64,000 nt of DNA, from contig NZ_PTIV01000002.1 in NCBI RefSeq assembly GCF_002934325.1, positions 164,149 through 228,148 on the forward strand, given 5' to 3'. The DNA comes from Marinobacter persicus (GTDB lineage Bacteria; Pseudomonadota; Gammaproteobacteria; Pseudomonadales; Oleiphilaceae). Below, piece by piece: positions 29,876 to 38,181 of the stretch (its first letter is position 1; every line of letters starts with the position of its first letter). The position numbers and the translations under genes are program-made. The notes under the pieces were generated by a model. The model had not been told where the DNA came from, searched no databases, and was given only the letters and a program-made list of their open reading frames with translations.

Positions 29876-31159
29876 CTATCCCGCCTGGCGTATGTCCTCT
29901 TCAGGCCTTTCCACCTCGTGGATCTGGTGGAATTCCTCGTTGCGTGGATCGATTTCGGTCAACACCGGAGAGGCCTCCGGCATGGTCGGCACGAAGTGCT
30001 CCTGCTCCGCCACCGGCACATCTACGGTGTGGCTGATGCGGTAGCTGGTAATCACGGCCAGCAGCAGCAGGAAACCGGCGTTGCCATAGAACAGCCCGGA
30101 CGGTCCCAGCAAGTTGATCAGCTCGGCCATGGTAATCGGCCCAATCACGCTGCCAATGCCATAGCTCAGCAACAGGGTGGCACTGGCCGCGACAATGCCG
30201 CTGCTGTCCATCCGGTCATTGGTAATGGCGACAGCGATGGGATAGAGCGTTGCCGAAAGACCGGTAAACAGGCCGACCAGGACCGTCAGCAAGGCCAACT
30301 GCGTGGCCCCGAAAACCGCCACACCGATAGCCGAGGAAGCGGCCAACAATGAAACCCAGAACATCACCCGACGACGATCAAAGCGGTCACATACCCGACC
30401 CAGGGGCCATGCCAGCAGCATGGCCGCCACAATCGCACTGGCCATGAACGTGGACGTTCGGGTTACATCCAGACCCACCAGAGTGGCGTACACCGGGCCA
30501 AGCGCGTAAAAGCCGCCAATCATGACGCCACTGATCAGTGCGCCCGCCATACCGGAGAACGACTGCCGGGCCAGCTTGAAGACTGACATCCGATGAGCCT
30601 GCTCAATCACGGGAGCTTCCATGCGAGTCAGGGCGAGAGGCACCAGGGCCAGGGTCAGGAGAATCGCCGCCAGCGAAAACGGCAGGAAATTGGCCGGGTC
30701 ACCGACGTTGACGAACAACTGCCCACCGGCAGCGGACAGGTAAAACACGATCTGATACACCGCGAACAGGGCGCCGCGGTTGGCGCTGGTGGCCCGGCTG
30801 GAGAACCAGCTTTCAATCACCACCAGGACCCCGGCAATGCTGAAGCCGGACAGCACGCGAAGCACACCCCAGAACAGCGGAGAAACCGCCATCGGATACA
30901 TCAGGGCAACCACCGCCGCCATGGCCGCAAACACGGCAAAGGCGCGAATATGCCCCACCCGACCAATGATTTTCTGGACGTAAAGGGTGCCCAGCACAAA
31001 GCCGATGGAGTAACACACCAAAACCCACCCGATGACATCCGGTGAAATCTGCTCGATGCTCAGGCGAATGCCCAGCAGGGTCATCAAAAACGCATTACCG
31101 CTGACCAGCAGCACAATGCTGAAAATCAGGGCGGACAGGGACGCGACCATTCGGGTCAT
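29876..31159 (-). CDS. MFS transporter
   Basis: 427 aa from ATG 31159 with GGAGCC upstream; the frame is open to 31237 but that extension is not hydrophobic and lacks a signal. Twelve membrane helices, with the family loop between helices 2 and 3 (GRVGHIRAFAVFA) and a repeat between helices 8 and 9 (GRVCDRFDRRRVMF). The sequence resembles YcaD-like MFS members. The cytoplasmic C-terminal tail of about 40 residues is acidic (ASPVLTEIDPRNEEFHQIHE). Substrate unknown. Confidence 0.88.
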   Translation of the reverse strand: MTRMVASLSALIFSIVLLVSGNAFLMTLLGIRLSIEQISPDVIGWVLVCYSIGFVLGTLYVQKIIGRVGHIRAFAVFAAMAAVVALMYPMAVSPLFWGVLRVLSGFSIAGVLVVIESWFSSRATSANRGALFAVYQIVFYLSAAGGQLFVNVGDPANFLPFSLAAILLTLALVPLALTRMEAPVIEQAHRMSVFKLARQSFSGMAGALISGVMIGGFYALGPVYATLVGLDVTRTSTFMASAIVAAMLLAWPLGRVCDRFDRRRVMFWVSLLAASSAIGVAVFGATQLALLTVLVGLFTGLSATLYPIAVAITNDRMDSSGIVAASATLLLSYGIGSVIGPITMAELINLLGPSGLFYGNAGFLLLLAVITSYRISHTVDVPVAEQEHFVPTMPEASPVLTEIDPRNEEFHQIHEVERPEEDIRQAG

Positions 31160-31325
31160 TGGTGGCTCCGAAGCATGTAACTGAAAATACTGTGAATAGG
31201 GAAGAATGGACGGGGCAGGGTTGCCGCTGGAGGGCAACTTGTTGGGCGGTATTTAAGCAGGCACACCAGTAGCCTGCTACTACGGATTTGCCGAAATGCC
31301 AAATGGTTCATGGCAGAGCATTTCA

Positions 31326-31340
31326 CAATGTTTTACATTG
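31326..31340. promoter_or_regulatory. Perfect palindrome upstream of the WYL regulator
   Basis: CAATGT-TTT-ACATTG is a perfect 6+6 inverted repeat 75 bp before the WYL gene ATG (31415) and 166 bp before the divergent MFS start. BrxR/CapW-type WYL regulators bind inverted repeats in their own promoters, so it is a natural autoregulatory operator candidate. The rest of the 31160-31414 gap shows no gene. Confidence 0.45.
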
Positions 31341-31414
31341 AATAAGGTAACATCAATAAGTGAACACGAACGGTACATGCCGTCACACCATCCACCGGAC
31401 ATGAGCGCCTGGCC

Positions 31415-32314
31415 ATGAAAAAGACAGACTGGCCCATTCGCTGGGACCTGCTGCTTCGTTACAGACTGATCGAGATCATCGTCCTGTGGGAAGGTCGGCT
31501 GACCACCAACCACATCTGCCACAGCTTTGGCATCGGCCGGCAGCAGGCCTCCAAGGACATCAACACCTACCTGCGGGAGTTGGCTCCGGGCAACCTGATC
31601 TATGACCGACACCTGAAAGGTTATGTGCCGGCCCCTGATTTTCAACCCGTGGTCACCAAGGGCCAAGTGGCGGAATACCATGAACTGCTGAGCCGCCAGC
31701 AGGATCTGAGCGACACCTTTACGGACCTCGACCTGAGCCTGCCCGGCCACACGGTGATACCCAGCGTCTCCCGCCACATTGCGCCGGAAACCATGCGCAA
31801 CGTCGTGATGGCCACCCGCCAGAAGCGCCCGCTGAGGGCCAGCTACGTCTCGCTCAGCCGACCTGAAGCCAGCGAAAGCCTGCTGGAGCCGCACGCTGTG
31901 TTCTGTACCGGCAACAACTGGCATGTCCGGGCCTGGTGCCAGGCCAACCGTGAATTCCGCGATTTCGCGCTGACCCGCTTCCAGACTGCCCCGGAAGTGC
32001 TCCAGCAGAAGTCCCGACACAGCGCGGAAGAGGATGAAGACTGGCAACGCCACGTAACCCTCGACATCATCCCGGACCAGCGCCTCACCGAGGCCCAACA
32101 GCAGGTGATAGCCCGGGACTTCGGCATGGACAACGGTCTTCTGCAGGTTCGCTGCCGGGCCGCCCTGACGCCCTATGTGTTGTCACAGTTGGGAATCACC
32201 CTGGACAACAGCCACCCCAACCCCTTGGTTCAACAGGTGGAACTGGCGCAACCGGATCAGGTCGGTTTTGGCAGCAAACGGGAAAGAACGCTCAAAGCAC
32301 TTGCCGGCCTTTGA
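31415..32314 (+). CDS. WYL-domain transcriptional regulator (BrxR/CapW-like)
   Basis: 299 aa. An N-terminal winged helix (residues about 10-65, HSFGIGRQQASKDINTYLRE) is followed by a WYL domain (residues about 130-215, with ASYVSLSRPEAS, WHVRAWCQANREFRDFALTR) and a C-terminal WCX-like part. This layout is that of BrxR/CapW repressors that often sit beside phage-defence genes and of other WYL regulators. No defence genes are nearby; the next gene, 12 bp downstream, encodes a secreted nuclease. Confidence 0.87.
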   Translation: MKKTDWPIRWDLLLRYRLIEIIVLWEGRLTTNHICHSFGIGRQQASKDINTYLRELAPGNLIYDRHLKGYVPAPDFQPVVTKGQVAEYHELLSRQQDLSDTFTDLDLSLPGHTVIPSVSRHIAPETMRNVVMATRQKRPLRASYVSLSRPEASESLLEPHAVFCTGNNWHVRAWCQANREFRDFALTRFQTAPEVLQQKSRHSAEEDEDWQRHVTLDIIPDQRLTEAQQQVIARDFGMDNGLLQVRCRAALTPYVLSQLGITLDNSHPNPLVQQVELAQPDQVGFGSKRERTLKALAGL

Positions 32315-32326
32315 TACACTCTACGG

Positions 32327-34075
32327 GTGAACAACGTTACCCGCAGTCTTTGCCTTATTCTTATCGCACTGGCCCCTGCCATGGCAGGGGCCAATTGCGG
32401 TGATCCCGCGACCGCCATCCATCGTGTACAGGGCACCGGCGCGCAGTCCTCTCTGGTGGGCAAGACCGTCACCGTCGAGGGTGTGCTGACTCACGATGCC
32501 CGTGGCCCCGATGGCTTCCGGGGCTTTTATCTGCAGCAGCCGGACGCCGAAGCCGATAACGACCCCGCCACGTCCGAAGCCCTGTTCATCTACACCCGAA
32601 AGCACGAAGGCGAGCTGGGCCAGCAGCTGCGGGTTACCGGCACGGTCAAGGAATATCATGGGCTGACCGAACTGGTGGACATCCGACAACTCTCCGTTTG
32701 CGGCGCGGGCGAACTTCCCCAGCCAATCAAGCTCGCCTTACCCTGGCCACGGCCACCGGAAGCACTGGAAAACATGCTGGTGCGCTTTCCCGAGCCCCTG
32801 ACCGTTATCGATAACCACAACCTGGCACGCTACGGCGAGCTGACCCTGGCCGCCACCGATCAGCTAACGCCCACCGAACACCTGCCGCCAGGCCCCAAGG
32901 CACTCGCCCGGACCCGGGACCAGCACCGGAACCGGGTACTACTGGACGATGGCCGGGCGGTGCGCGGACCCAACCCAATTCCCTGGCCACCAGACGGATT
33001 GGGCTATCAACAAACACTGCGGGCTGGCGATACGGTAACCGGCCTCTTTGGCATCCTTGACTACCGGTTCGACCAATGGCGCTTACAACCCGCCCGGACA
33101 CCGGAATTCCATACCGGCAACCCCCGCCCGAAGCCGCCAGCGCCACCGGCAGCGAACACCGTGAGGGTCATGGCGCTGAACCTGCACAATTACTTCAACG
33201 GTGATGGGCAGGGCGCTGGCTTTCCCACAGCCAGGGGCGCGGAAACCCTTGCCCAGTGGCATAGCCAGAAAGCCCGGGTGACCGCCACTGTCCAGCGGAT
33301 AAGTCCGCACATTCTTGCGGTCTCGGAGCTGGAAAATGACGGCTATGACAAGGCCAGCGCCATTGCCGAGCTGAGTCAGTCACTGGGCCTCCAATGGCGT
33401 TTTATTGCCACGCCGGGAGGCGACGGCGAGGACCGAATCCGTACCGCACTGCTCTATCGAAGCGACCGGGTAACGCCGGAAGGGAAAGGGCAGCGATTAC
33501 AATCCGGCCCTTATGCCCATCAGGGCCGACCACCCCTGGCCCAAGACTTTCGACTGCCTGGTCAGAGCGAGGTTTTGAGAGTGGTGGTCGCCCACCTGAA
33601 ATCCAAATCCTGCCGGAACGCCGATGGAGCCAATACCGACCAGGGCGATGGTCAGGGCTGTTATAACCCGCGCCGCCTCCGTGAAACCCAGTCCACCCTG
33701 GGCTGGCTGAAAGCCCTGCCAAAAAAACCGCAGCTGGCTGGCACCCTGATTGCCGGGGACCTGAACAGCTATGCCCGGGAAGCCCCGTTGCTGCGTTTCG
33801 AAGCCGCCGGCTACCAGAGCCTGGTGCACCGGTTTCATCCCTGCACCCCGGGGGAATGCAACCATCACAGCTACCGTTTCCAGGGCCGTAAAGGCTCCCT
33901 GGATTATCTACTGGGCTCTGAAACGCTGCTCGATCGGGTAACCGGGGCCCGGAGCTGGAACATCAATGCTGACGAGCCCCGGGCACTGGGGTACACCGAA
34001 CTTCCAGGCGGACAAGGCCCGTGGCGGGGCTCGGACCACAACCCGGTGTTCACCGACATTCGGCTGGGCCGGTAA
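32327..34075 (+). CDS. Secreted endonuclease of the ExeM/NucH type (EEP fold)
   Basis: 582 aa, starting at GTG 32327. A signal peptide ends near AMAGA. The N-terminal 200 residues contain an OB-like domain (LVGKTVTVEGVLTHDARGPDGFRGF). The C-terminal endonuclease/exonuclease/phosphatase domain shows VMALNLHNYF, ILAVSELENDGYDKA (metal-binding Glu), VVAHLKSKSC, LIAGDLNSYA (catalytic Asp-Asn) and GSDHNPVFTDI (catalytic His). Extracellular nucleases of this type degrade DNA for nutrition or remodel biofilms. Possibly cotranscribed with the WYL regulator (12-bp gap). Confidence 0.9.
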   Translation: MNNVTRSLCLILIALAPAMAGANCGDPATAIHRVQGTGAQSSLVGKTVTVEGVLTHDARGPDGFRGFYLQQPDAEADNDPATSEALFIYTRKHEGELGQQLRVTGTVKEYHGLTELVDIRQLSVCGAGELPQPIKLALPWPRPPEALENMLVRFPEPLTVIDNHNLARYGELTLAATDQLTPTEHLPPGPKALARTRDQHRNRVLLDDGRAVRGPNPIPWPPDGLGYQQTLRAGDTVTGLFGILDYRFDQWRLQPARTPEFHTGNPRPKPPAPPAANTVRVMALNLHNYFNGDGQGAGFPTARGAETLAQWHSQKARVTATVQRISPHILAVSELENDGYDKASAIAELSQSLGLQWRFIATPGGDGEDRIRTALLYRSDRVTPEGKGQRLQSGPYAHQGRPPLAQDFRLPGQSEVLRVVVAHLKSKSCRNADGANTDQGDGQGCYNPRRLRETQSTLGWLKALPKKPQLAGTLIAGDLNSYAREAPLLRFEAAGYQSLVHRFHPCTPGECNHHSYRFQGRKGSLDYLLGSETLLDRVTGARSWNINADEPRALGYTELPGGQGPWRGSDHNPVFTDIRLGR

Positions 34076-34079
34076 GGGA

Positions 34080-34736
34080 TCAATCGATTCCGATGATCTT
34101 GTGCATCTGCAGGGTGAGACGCCAGCGGGGATGGGCCAGGCAATAGTCCGTGGCCTTGCGGGTATTGCTCTGGCGAACCGGATCGTCGCCTTGCTCCGGC
34201 ACCGAAGGGGCCGCCATGGGCGACAGGAAGTAATGCCGGGCGTGGATATGCTCGAAACGCTCTGGAGGAGCCAGCGGCTGGGGATAGACCAGCTTCAGTT
34301 CATCGCACTCGGTGATCACCACCGGCGCATCGGCTTTCGGACTGACACACAACCAGTCGATACCGGCTGGTGCGGGCAGGGTGCCATTGGTTTCCACCCC
34401 CACCTCGAAACCGGCCTGTTGAAACGCCTTGATCAACGGTTCGTCCAATTGCAGCAGCGGCTCACCGCCGGTGCACACCACATAGGGGTTGCCCGGTGCG
34501 TCCGGCCAGAGCTTGCGAATATGCTCCGCCAACTGTTCGGGCGTGTCAAAACGCCCACCGTTCTGGCCATCGGTGCCCACAAAATCCGTGTCGCAAAAAT
34601 TGCAGACCGCGCTGGCCCGGTCTTTTTCGCGACCGGTCCACAGGTTGCACTTGCTGAACCGACAGAACACAGCGGCACGGCCAGCCTGGGCACCTTCACC
34701 CTGCAGGGTGTAAAAGGCCTCTTTTACCCGATACAT
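34080..34736 (-). CDS. queE: 7-carboxy-7-deazaguanine synthase
   Basis: 218 aa radical SAM enzyme making 7-carboxy-7-deazaguanine in queuosine biosynthesis. The cluster ligands are spaced as in short QueE proteins: CRFSKCNLW and then CNFCDTDF (Cx14CxxC type). The SAM-binding VCTGGEPLLQ follows, and VETNGTLPAP lies downstream. Its ATG at 34736 overlaps the queC stop by one base, so the pair is coupled. Confidence 0.95.
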   Translation of the reverse strand: MYRVKEAFYTLQGEGAQAGRAAVFCRFSKCNLWTGREKDRASAVCNFCDTDFVGTDGQNGGRFDTPEQLAEHIRKLWPDAPGNPYVVCTGGEPLLQLDEPLIKAFQQAGFEVGVETNGTLPAPAGIDWLCVSPKADAPVVITECDELKLVYPQPLAPPERFEHIHARHYFLSPMAAPSVPEQGDDPVRQSNTRKATDYCLAHPRWRLTLQMHKIIGID

Positions 34737-35401
34737 CAGGCCGGCACCTCGTAAGCCAGCGGGTCTTGGATACCGTGGGCGGCAAAGGCTTCCAGGCGTT
34801 CGACACAGGAACCGCAGCGGCCACAGGCTTTCGCCCGCCCGTTGTAGCAGGTCCAGGTCTGACTGTAATCCAGGTTCAGCTTCAACCCTTCGCCCAGGAT
34901 CTCACCCTTATCCAGATGCATGAACGGGGCTTCAACGCCCACTGGCTCGTAATTGGCCACACGGCACACCGCATCCATCTTCTCGACAAATTCCGGACGG
35001 CAATCCGGGTAGATGGCATGGTCGCCACCATGAGCGCCATACCAGACCGCCTGTGCGCCAACGGTAACGGCATAGCCGGTGGCCAGGGACAACAGGATCA
35101 TGTTCCGGTTCGGCACCACCGTGGCTTTCATGCTGTCTTCCTCATAATGACCCTCTGGCACGTCAATGTCGGAGGTCAGTGAGGAACCGGACATGACTTC
35201 GCTCATCGCGCGAATATCAATCACCTTATGGGGAATGCGCCCGGCCTCGCACACAGCTTTTGCCGCCTCCAGCTCACGCACATGGCGCTGGCCATAATTG
35301 AACGACAGGGCATGCACGTTCAGGCCACGGGCGCGGGCGAGGTGAAGCAGGGTAAAGGAGTCCATGCCTCCGGAATAAATAACAACAACGGTGTCAGCCA
35401 T
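34736..35401 (-). CDS. queC: 7-cyano-7-deazaguanine synthase
   Basis: 221 aa from ATG 35401 ([12 protein letters not shown]); an upstream in-frame start at 35437 is not needed. The PP-loop ATPase motif YSGGMDSFT is near the N-terminus, then SFNYGQRH, and the C-terminal Zn-binding cysteines occur in [15 protein letters not shown]. QueC converts 7-carboxy-7-deazaguanine and ammonia to preQ0 using ATP. It is immediately upstream of queE. No preQ1 riboswitch was recognised in the 35402-35540 leader. Confidence 0.95.
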   Translation of the reverse strand: MADTVVVIYSGGMDSFTLLHLARARGLNVHALSFNYGQRHVRELEAAKAVCEAGRIPHKVIDIRAMSEVMSGSSLTSDIDVPEGHYEEDSMKATVVPNRNMILLSLATGYAVTVGAQAVWYGAHGGDHAIYPDCRPEFVEKMDAVCRVANYEPVGVEAPFMHLDKGEILGEGLKLNLDYSQTWTCYNGRAKACGRCGSCVERLEAFAAHGIQDPLAYEVPA

Positions 35402-35540
35402 GGAGATAGCACCCAATTCAGGGAAAAGAGTTTGCAATAATGGTCACATTGTAACAGTGCAGCCGCGACTTGGGTTCGCGTCCTGGACAGATCAGGGGTA
35501 AACTCGAACCAAAACGCAGCAAAACCAGCAATGGCGCGCA

Positions 35541-36053
35541 ATGACTTCTAACATCAGCCCGGCATTTATCGACTTTGAAGCCTCCAGCCTGAACCTGATC
35601 GAAAGCTATCCGATCGAGGTAGGCCTCTGCCTGCCGGATGGTGCCCTTCACAGCTGGCTGATTCGTCCCCATACCCGCTGGACCGACTGGTCGGATAGCG
35701 CCGAAAACATCCACGGCCTTACCCGGCAGCAGCTGGATCAGGAGGGCGTCTCTCCCCAGCATGTGGCCCGTCAGCTCAACGAGTTACTGCCAGCCCAGGT
35801 ATTCTGTGATGCCTGGACGTTCGACAGTTTCTGGCTCCATCGGCTGTTTCGTGCCGCCGGCGAAAAACCGGACTTCGCCCTCGAATCCATCTCCGTCTTA
35901 CTGGCACCCAAGCAAGTGCAACGATGGGCAGGTGTCCGACAGCAAGTGATCAGCGAACTCGGCCTGCCGGTACACCGGGCGGCCAACGACGCCCTGATTC
36001 TCCACAAGACCTGGCAGCGTGTGACCTGCTCCGAAGAACCATCCCTGCCTTGA
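35541..36053 (+). CDS. DEDDh-type 3'-5' exonuclease domain protein
   Basis: 170 aa. Exonuclease motifs: Exo I FIDFEAS (Asp, Glu) at residue 9; ENIHGLT near residue 57; FCDAWTFDSFWL (Exo II Asp) near 87; and HRAANDALIL (Exo III His, Asp) near 147. This order is that of the DnaQ/RNase T superfamily. Its substrate is unknown; small stand-alone members include RNase T-like and uncharacterised proteins. Start ATG 35541 is 139 bp from the divergent queC. Confidence 0.82.
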   Translation: MTSNISPAFIDFEASSLNLIESYPIEVGLCLPDGALHSWLIRPHTRWTDWSDSAENIHGLTRQQLDQEGVSPQHVARQLNELLPAQVFCDAWTFDSFWLHRLFRAAGEKPDFALESISVLLAPKQVQRWAGVRQQVISELGLPVHRAANDALILHKTWQRVTCSEEPSLP

Positions 36054-36068
36054 AAAAGCACCAGGCAT

Positions 36069-36095
36069 AAAAAAACGCAGCCCGGAAGCTGCGTT
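36069..36095 (-). terminator. Hairpin with A-run: minus-strand intrinsic terminator
   Basis: AACGCAGC (36074-36081) and GCTGCGTT (36088-36095) pair around a 6-nt loop. Seven A residues precede it on the plus strand, so the poly-U tail is read on the minus strand (TTTTTTTATGCC). No minus-strand gene is immediately upstream, so it may end an unknown minus-strand transcript, or act weakly for the exonuclease gene on the plus strand. Confidence 0.7.
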
Positions 36096-36222
36096 AAAAG
36101 GAGAGATCCTGACGTTGCCCGGAGGCACCGCGGATAGCACAACGTAAAACACGTGACGGCGCGAATTATGCCTCCGGCACTGCAGAGGGTCTGTACGCGT
36201 TTGCCGAAGCCGCAGGGCTATT

Positions 36223-36454
36223 GCAAACCCGGCGTTTGCCTATACACTGGAGCCTTAACCGAACACCCAAAAGCCGTTATGAGCCAAATGATGATCACAG
36301 TGACTATTTACCCAGACGCAGTCTCCCTGAAGGGACACTCTTCGCACGCCATGGTGAAAGACATCTAACGGCTTTCGGTCAGTCCCGGGAGCCGTTGCGG
36401 CGACCGGGGCAGCTTCTCCGCCAGACCCCGGTTTTCCCGGGGTTTTCTGTTTTT
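36223..36454 (+). ncRNA. Candidate structured leader / attenuator or small RNA
   Basis: Between 36054 and 36483 there is no conventional gene. A palindrome GCAAAC-N5-GTTTGC (36223-36239) precedes a -10-like TATACA (36241-36246). Then AAAGCCGTTA (36270-36279) pairs perfectly with TAACGGCTTT (36366-36375); the latter can instead pair with GGGAGCCGTT (36387-36396). CCGGGG (36404-36409) competes for the 5' arm of a strong terminator (ACCCCGG 36425-36431 / CCGGGGT 36437-36443, T-rich tail to 36454). A 29-codon frame (ATG 36279, stop 36366-36368) fills the main loop. Either an attenuator for the next gene or a free sRNA; inferred only. Confidence 0.5.
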
Positions 36455-36482
36455 GCAGTCGCAAAACGACAAGGAGAAGATC

Positions 36483-36755
36483 ATGAGAAGACATCCGACA
36501 TCACGTGCAGCCAACCAGCCAATGAGCCACCGGGATGCCCCCATCAAGCGCCCGGAGAAACTGCCGCTGCTGGATGCCATCAGCAAGAAGCTCAACCAGC
36601 GCGTCAATCTGGACGACGAGCAGCGGGTATTGGGTGTTTATGAAAGGGGCTGGATTTTCAACGGCGTGCTGGCCAACCTGAGCGGCGCCGAAGCCCGCTA
36701 TGTGCGTGCGCTGGCCAATCGTTACGGCTCCTGGATTGCCCGCCAGGTGGCCTGA
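36483..36755 (+). CDS. Hypothetical small protein, 90 aa
   Basis: Start ATG 36483 is set by AAGGAGAAG directly upstream. The product is basic, soluble and without a signal peptide or membrane segment: it contains RPEKLPLLDAISKKLNQRVN, DDEQRVLGVYERGWIFNGVL and EARYVRALANRYGSWIARQV. I do not recognise a family; the C-terminal half looks like two or three helices. It lies 29 bp after the leader terminator, so its expression is probably governed by that structure. Convergent with the GGDEF gene. Confidence 0.75.
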   Translation: MRRHPTSRAANQPMSHRDAPIKRPEKLPLLDAISKKLNQRVNLDDEQRVLGVYERGWIFNGVLANLSGAEARYVRALANRYGSWIARQVA

Positions 36756-36773
36756 GCAGAATCGCCGGGCCGG

Positions 36774-37997
36774 TCACGCAACCGGCTCGGCACTTTCCGG
36801 GGTCGCCACGCGGTTCCGGCCCAGGGTTTTCGCCCGATACATGGCTCTGTCAGCCGAGGCACAGAGCTCCGCCGAGGTTTGACCATGCTGCGGATACACC
36901 GCCACCCCCACACTGATAGTGACCGTCACCTCATGATCAGACTCCAGCATGATGGATGCCTCCCGCGCCCGGGAACAAAGGCGCTCCGCGGTTTCCCAGG
37001 CCTCCTGGGCCCCCATTTCCGGTAGCACAATCACCAGTTCTTCACCGCCAAACCGGGCCACCGAATCCACACTGCGGACATTGTCCTCCAGCAGGCGGCT
37101 GATGGTGCAAAGTACCTTGTCACCGGCAGCATGACCCCAGGTGTCATTCACTTCCTTGAAATGATCAAAGTCGATCCAGAGCAGGGCCATGGTGTGTTTA
37201 TACCGGGCAGAGCGCGCCAACTCTTCCTCCAGAACACGTCCGAACTCCCGACGATTCAACAGTCCGGTTAAGGGGTCAGTCGTGGCCAGCTCCTCAAGCT
37301 CCTGCTCCAGTGCCCTGCGATCCGAGATATCCAGGATAATGCCCTCCAGAACGGTCCTGCCACCGGCCACATCCACACTGCAGCCCCGCTCCCAGACCCA
37401 TATTTTTCGACCATCTTTGCGGGTGATGGTGTACTCCACGGAAAACGCATGCCCCGCCTCTACGGCCTCAGCCACCTGCTGAGCTACCCTTTCAGCATCC
37501 TCTGGATCAATCAATTCGGCATACGCCCGAACCCGGTTATTGACTAGTTCCTCGGGTTTGTAGCCCGTCAGCCATTCGCTCCCCTCGGAGACGAACAACA
37601 TTGTCCAGTAATCATCGAACAGGCAGCGATAGGCCATCCCCGGCAGATTGTTCAGGAGCACGGTCAGCTGTTGCTCTCGCTGACGCAGCGCCCGCCGTTG
37701 ACTGTGTTGAAGGTTGAGAAGAAAACGATCTTTGTGCAATTGCCGATAAAGCACCAGGAACAGGATGCCGCCAGTCACCAGGACAAAGAAAAAGCCTTTC
37801 CAGGTCTGAACCTGGGACAGCATCACGGGATCCCGGAAAAGCATTTCCGCCACGCGGTCTGAAAAAGTGATCCATAGCAGACCAACGACGAGGTAGATCA
37901 ATACCGTCCATAAGGCTCTTGCCAGTGGATGTCGGCATCGACCCAGGTGGGCTGGCTGATTCGACCGAATATCCTCTGGTCGATTTGATTCCATCAT
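36774..37997 (-). CDS. Diguanylate cyclase with PAS sensor and membrane anchor
   Basis: 407 aa. Two N-terminal membrane helices (about residues 28-46 and 67-84), a coiled linker, a PAS domain with PAC end (about 108-230, DGRKIWVWERG, ISDRRALEQEL), then a GGDEF domain (about 240-400) with active-site GGEEL. An RxxD inhibitory site (RSVD) lies five residues before it. These features predict an active cyclase that makes cyclic-di-GMP from GTP, with product feedback inhibition, responding to a small-molecule, redox or oxygen cue through PAS. Confidence 0.92.
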   Translation of the reverse strand: MMESNRPEDIRSNQPAHLGRCRHPLARALWTVLIYLVVGLLWITFSDRVAEMLFRDPVMLSQVQTWKGFFFVLVTGGILFLVLYRQLHKDRFLLNLQHSQRRALRQREQQLTVLLNNLPGMAYRCLFDDYWTMLFVSEGSEWLTGYKPEELVNNRVRAYAELIDPEDAERVAQQVAEAVEAGHAFSVEYTITRKDGRKIWVWERGCSVDVAGGRTVLEGIILDISDRRALEQELEELATTDPLTGLLNRREFGRVLEEELARSARYKHTMALLWIDFDHFKEVNDTWGHAAGDKVLCTISRLLEDNVRSVDSVARFGGEELVIVLPEMGAQEAWETAERLCSRAREASIMLESDHEVTVTISVGVAVYPQHGQTSAELCASADRAMYRAKTLGRNRVATPESAEPVA

Positions 37998-38088
37998 TCC
38001 TTCCGTTTGTTTATCTGACAGGAGTCACTGTTGAAGGTAGCCATTTCCTGGCCGCCAGTCGAGGGTTTTAGGCCACCCAACCCGGCAT

Positions 38089-38124
38089 AAAAAAACCCGG
38101 TTGCCGTTGCCGGCATTCCGGGTT
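38089..38124 (-). terminator. Intrinsic terminator of icd
   Basis: AACCCGG/CCGGGTT (38094-38100 with 38118-38124) encloses an inner stem TGCCG/CGGCA. On the minus strand it is followed by seven T residues, 58 bp after the icd stop codon. Confidence 0.9.
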
Positions 38125-38181
38125 GTCAGGAATCGCGTCCGGCGGTTAGCCCGACGAACGCGTGTCCTTGGTTTCAGCCGA

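Noticed and set aside
31415..32314. Phage-defence island marked by the WYL regulator
   Set aside because: No BREX, CBASS, restriction or toxin genes are adjacent; flanks are ordinary MFS, nuclease and queuosine genes.
35402..35540. preQ1 riboswitch upstream of queC
   Set aside because: No C-rich pseudoknot pattern or matching A-rich tail could be found.
36255..36494. Minus-strand 79-codon frame across the structured leader
   Set aside because: No start signal or family resemblance; reading frame follows from the palindromic sequence.
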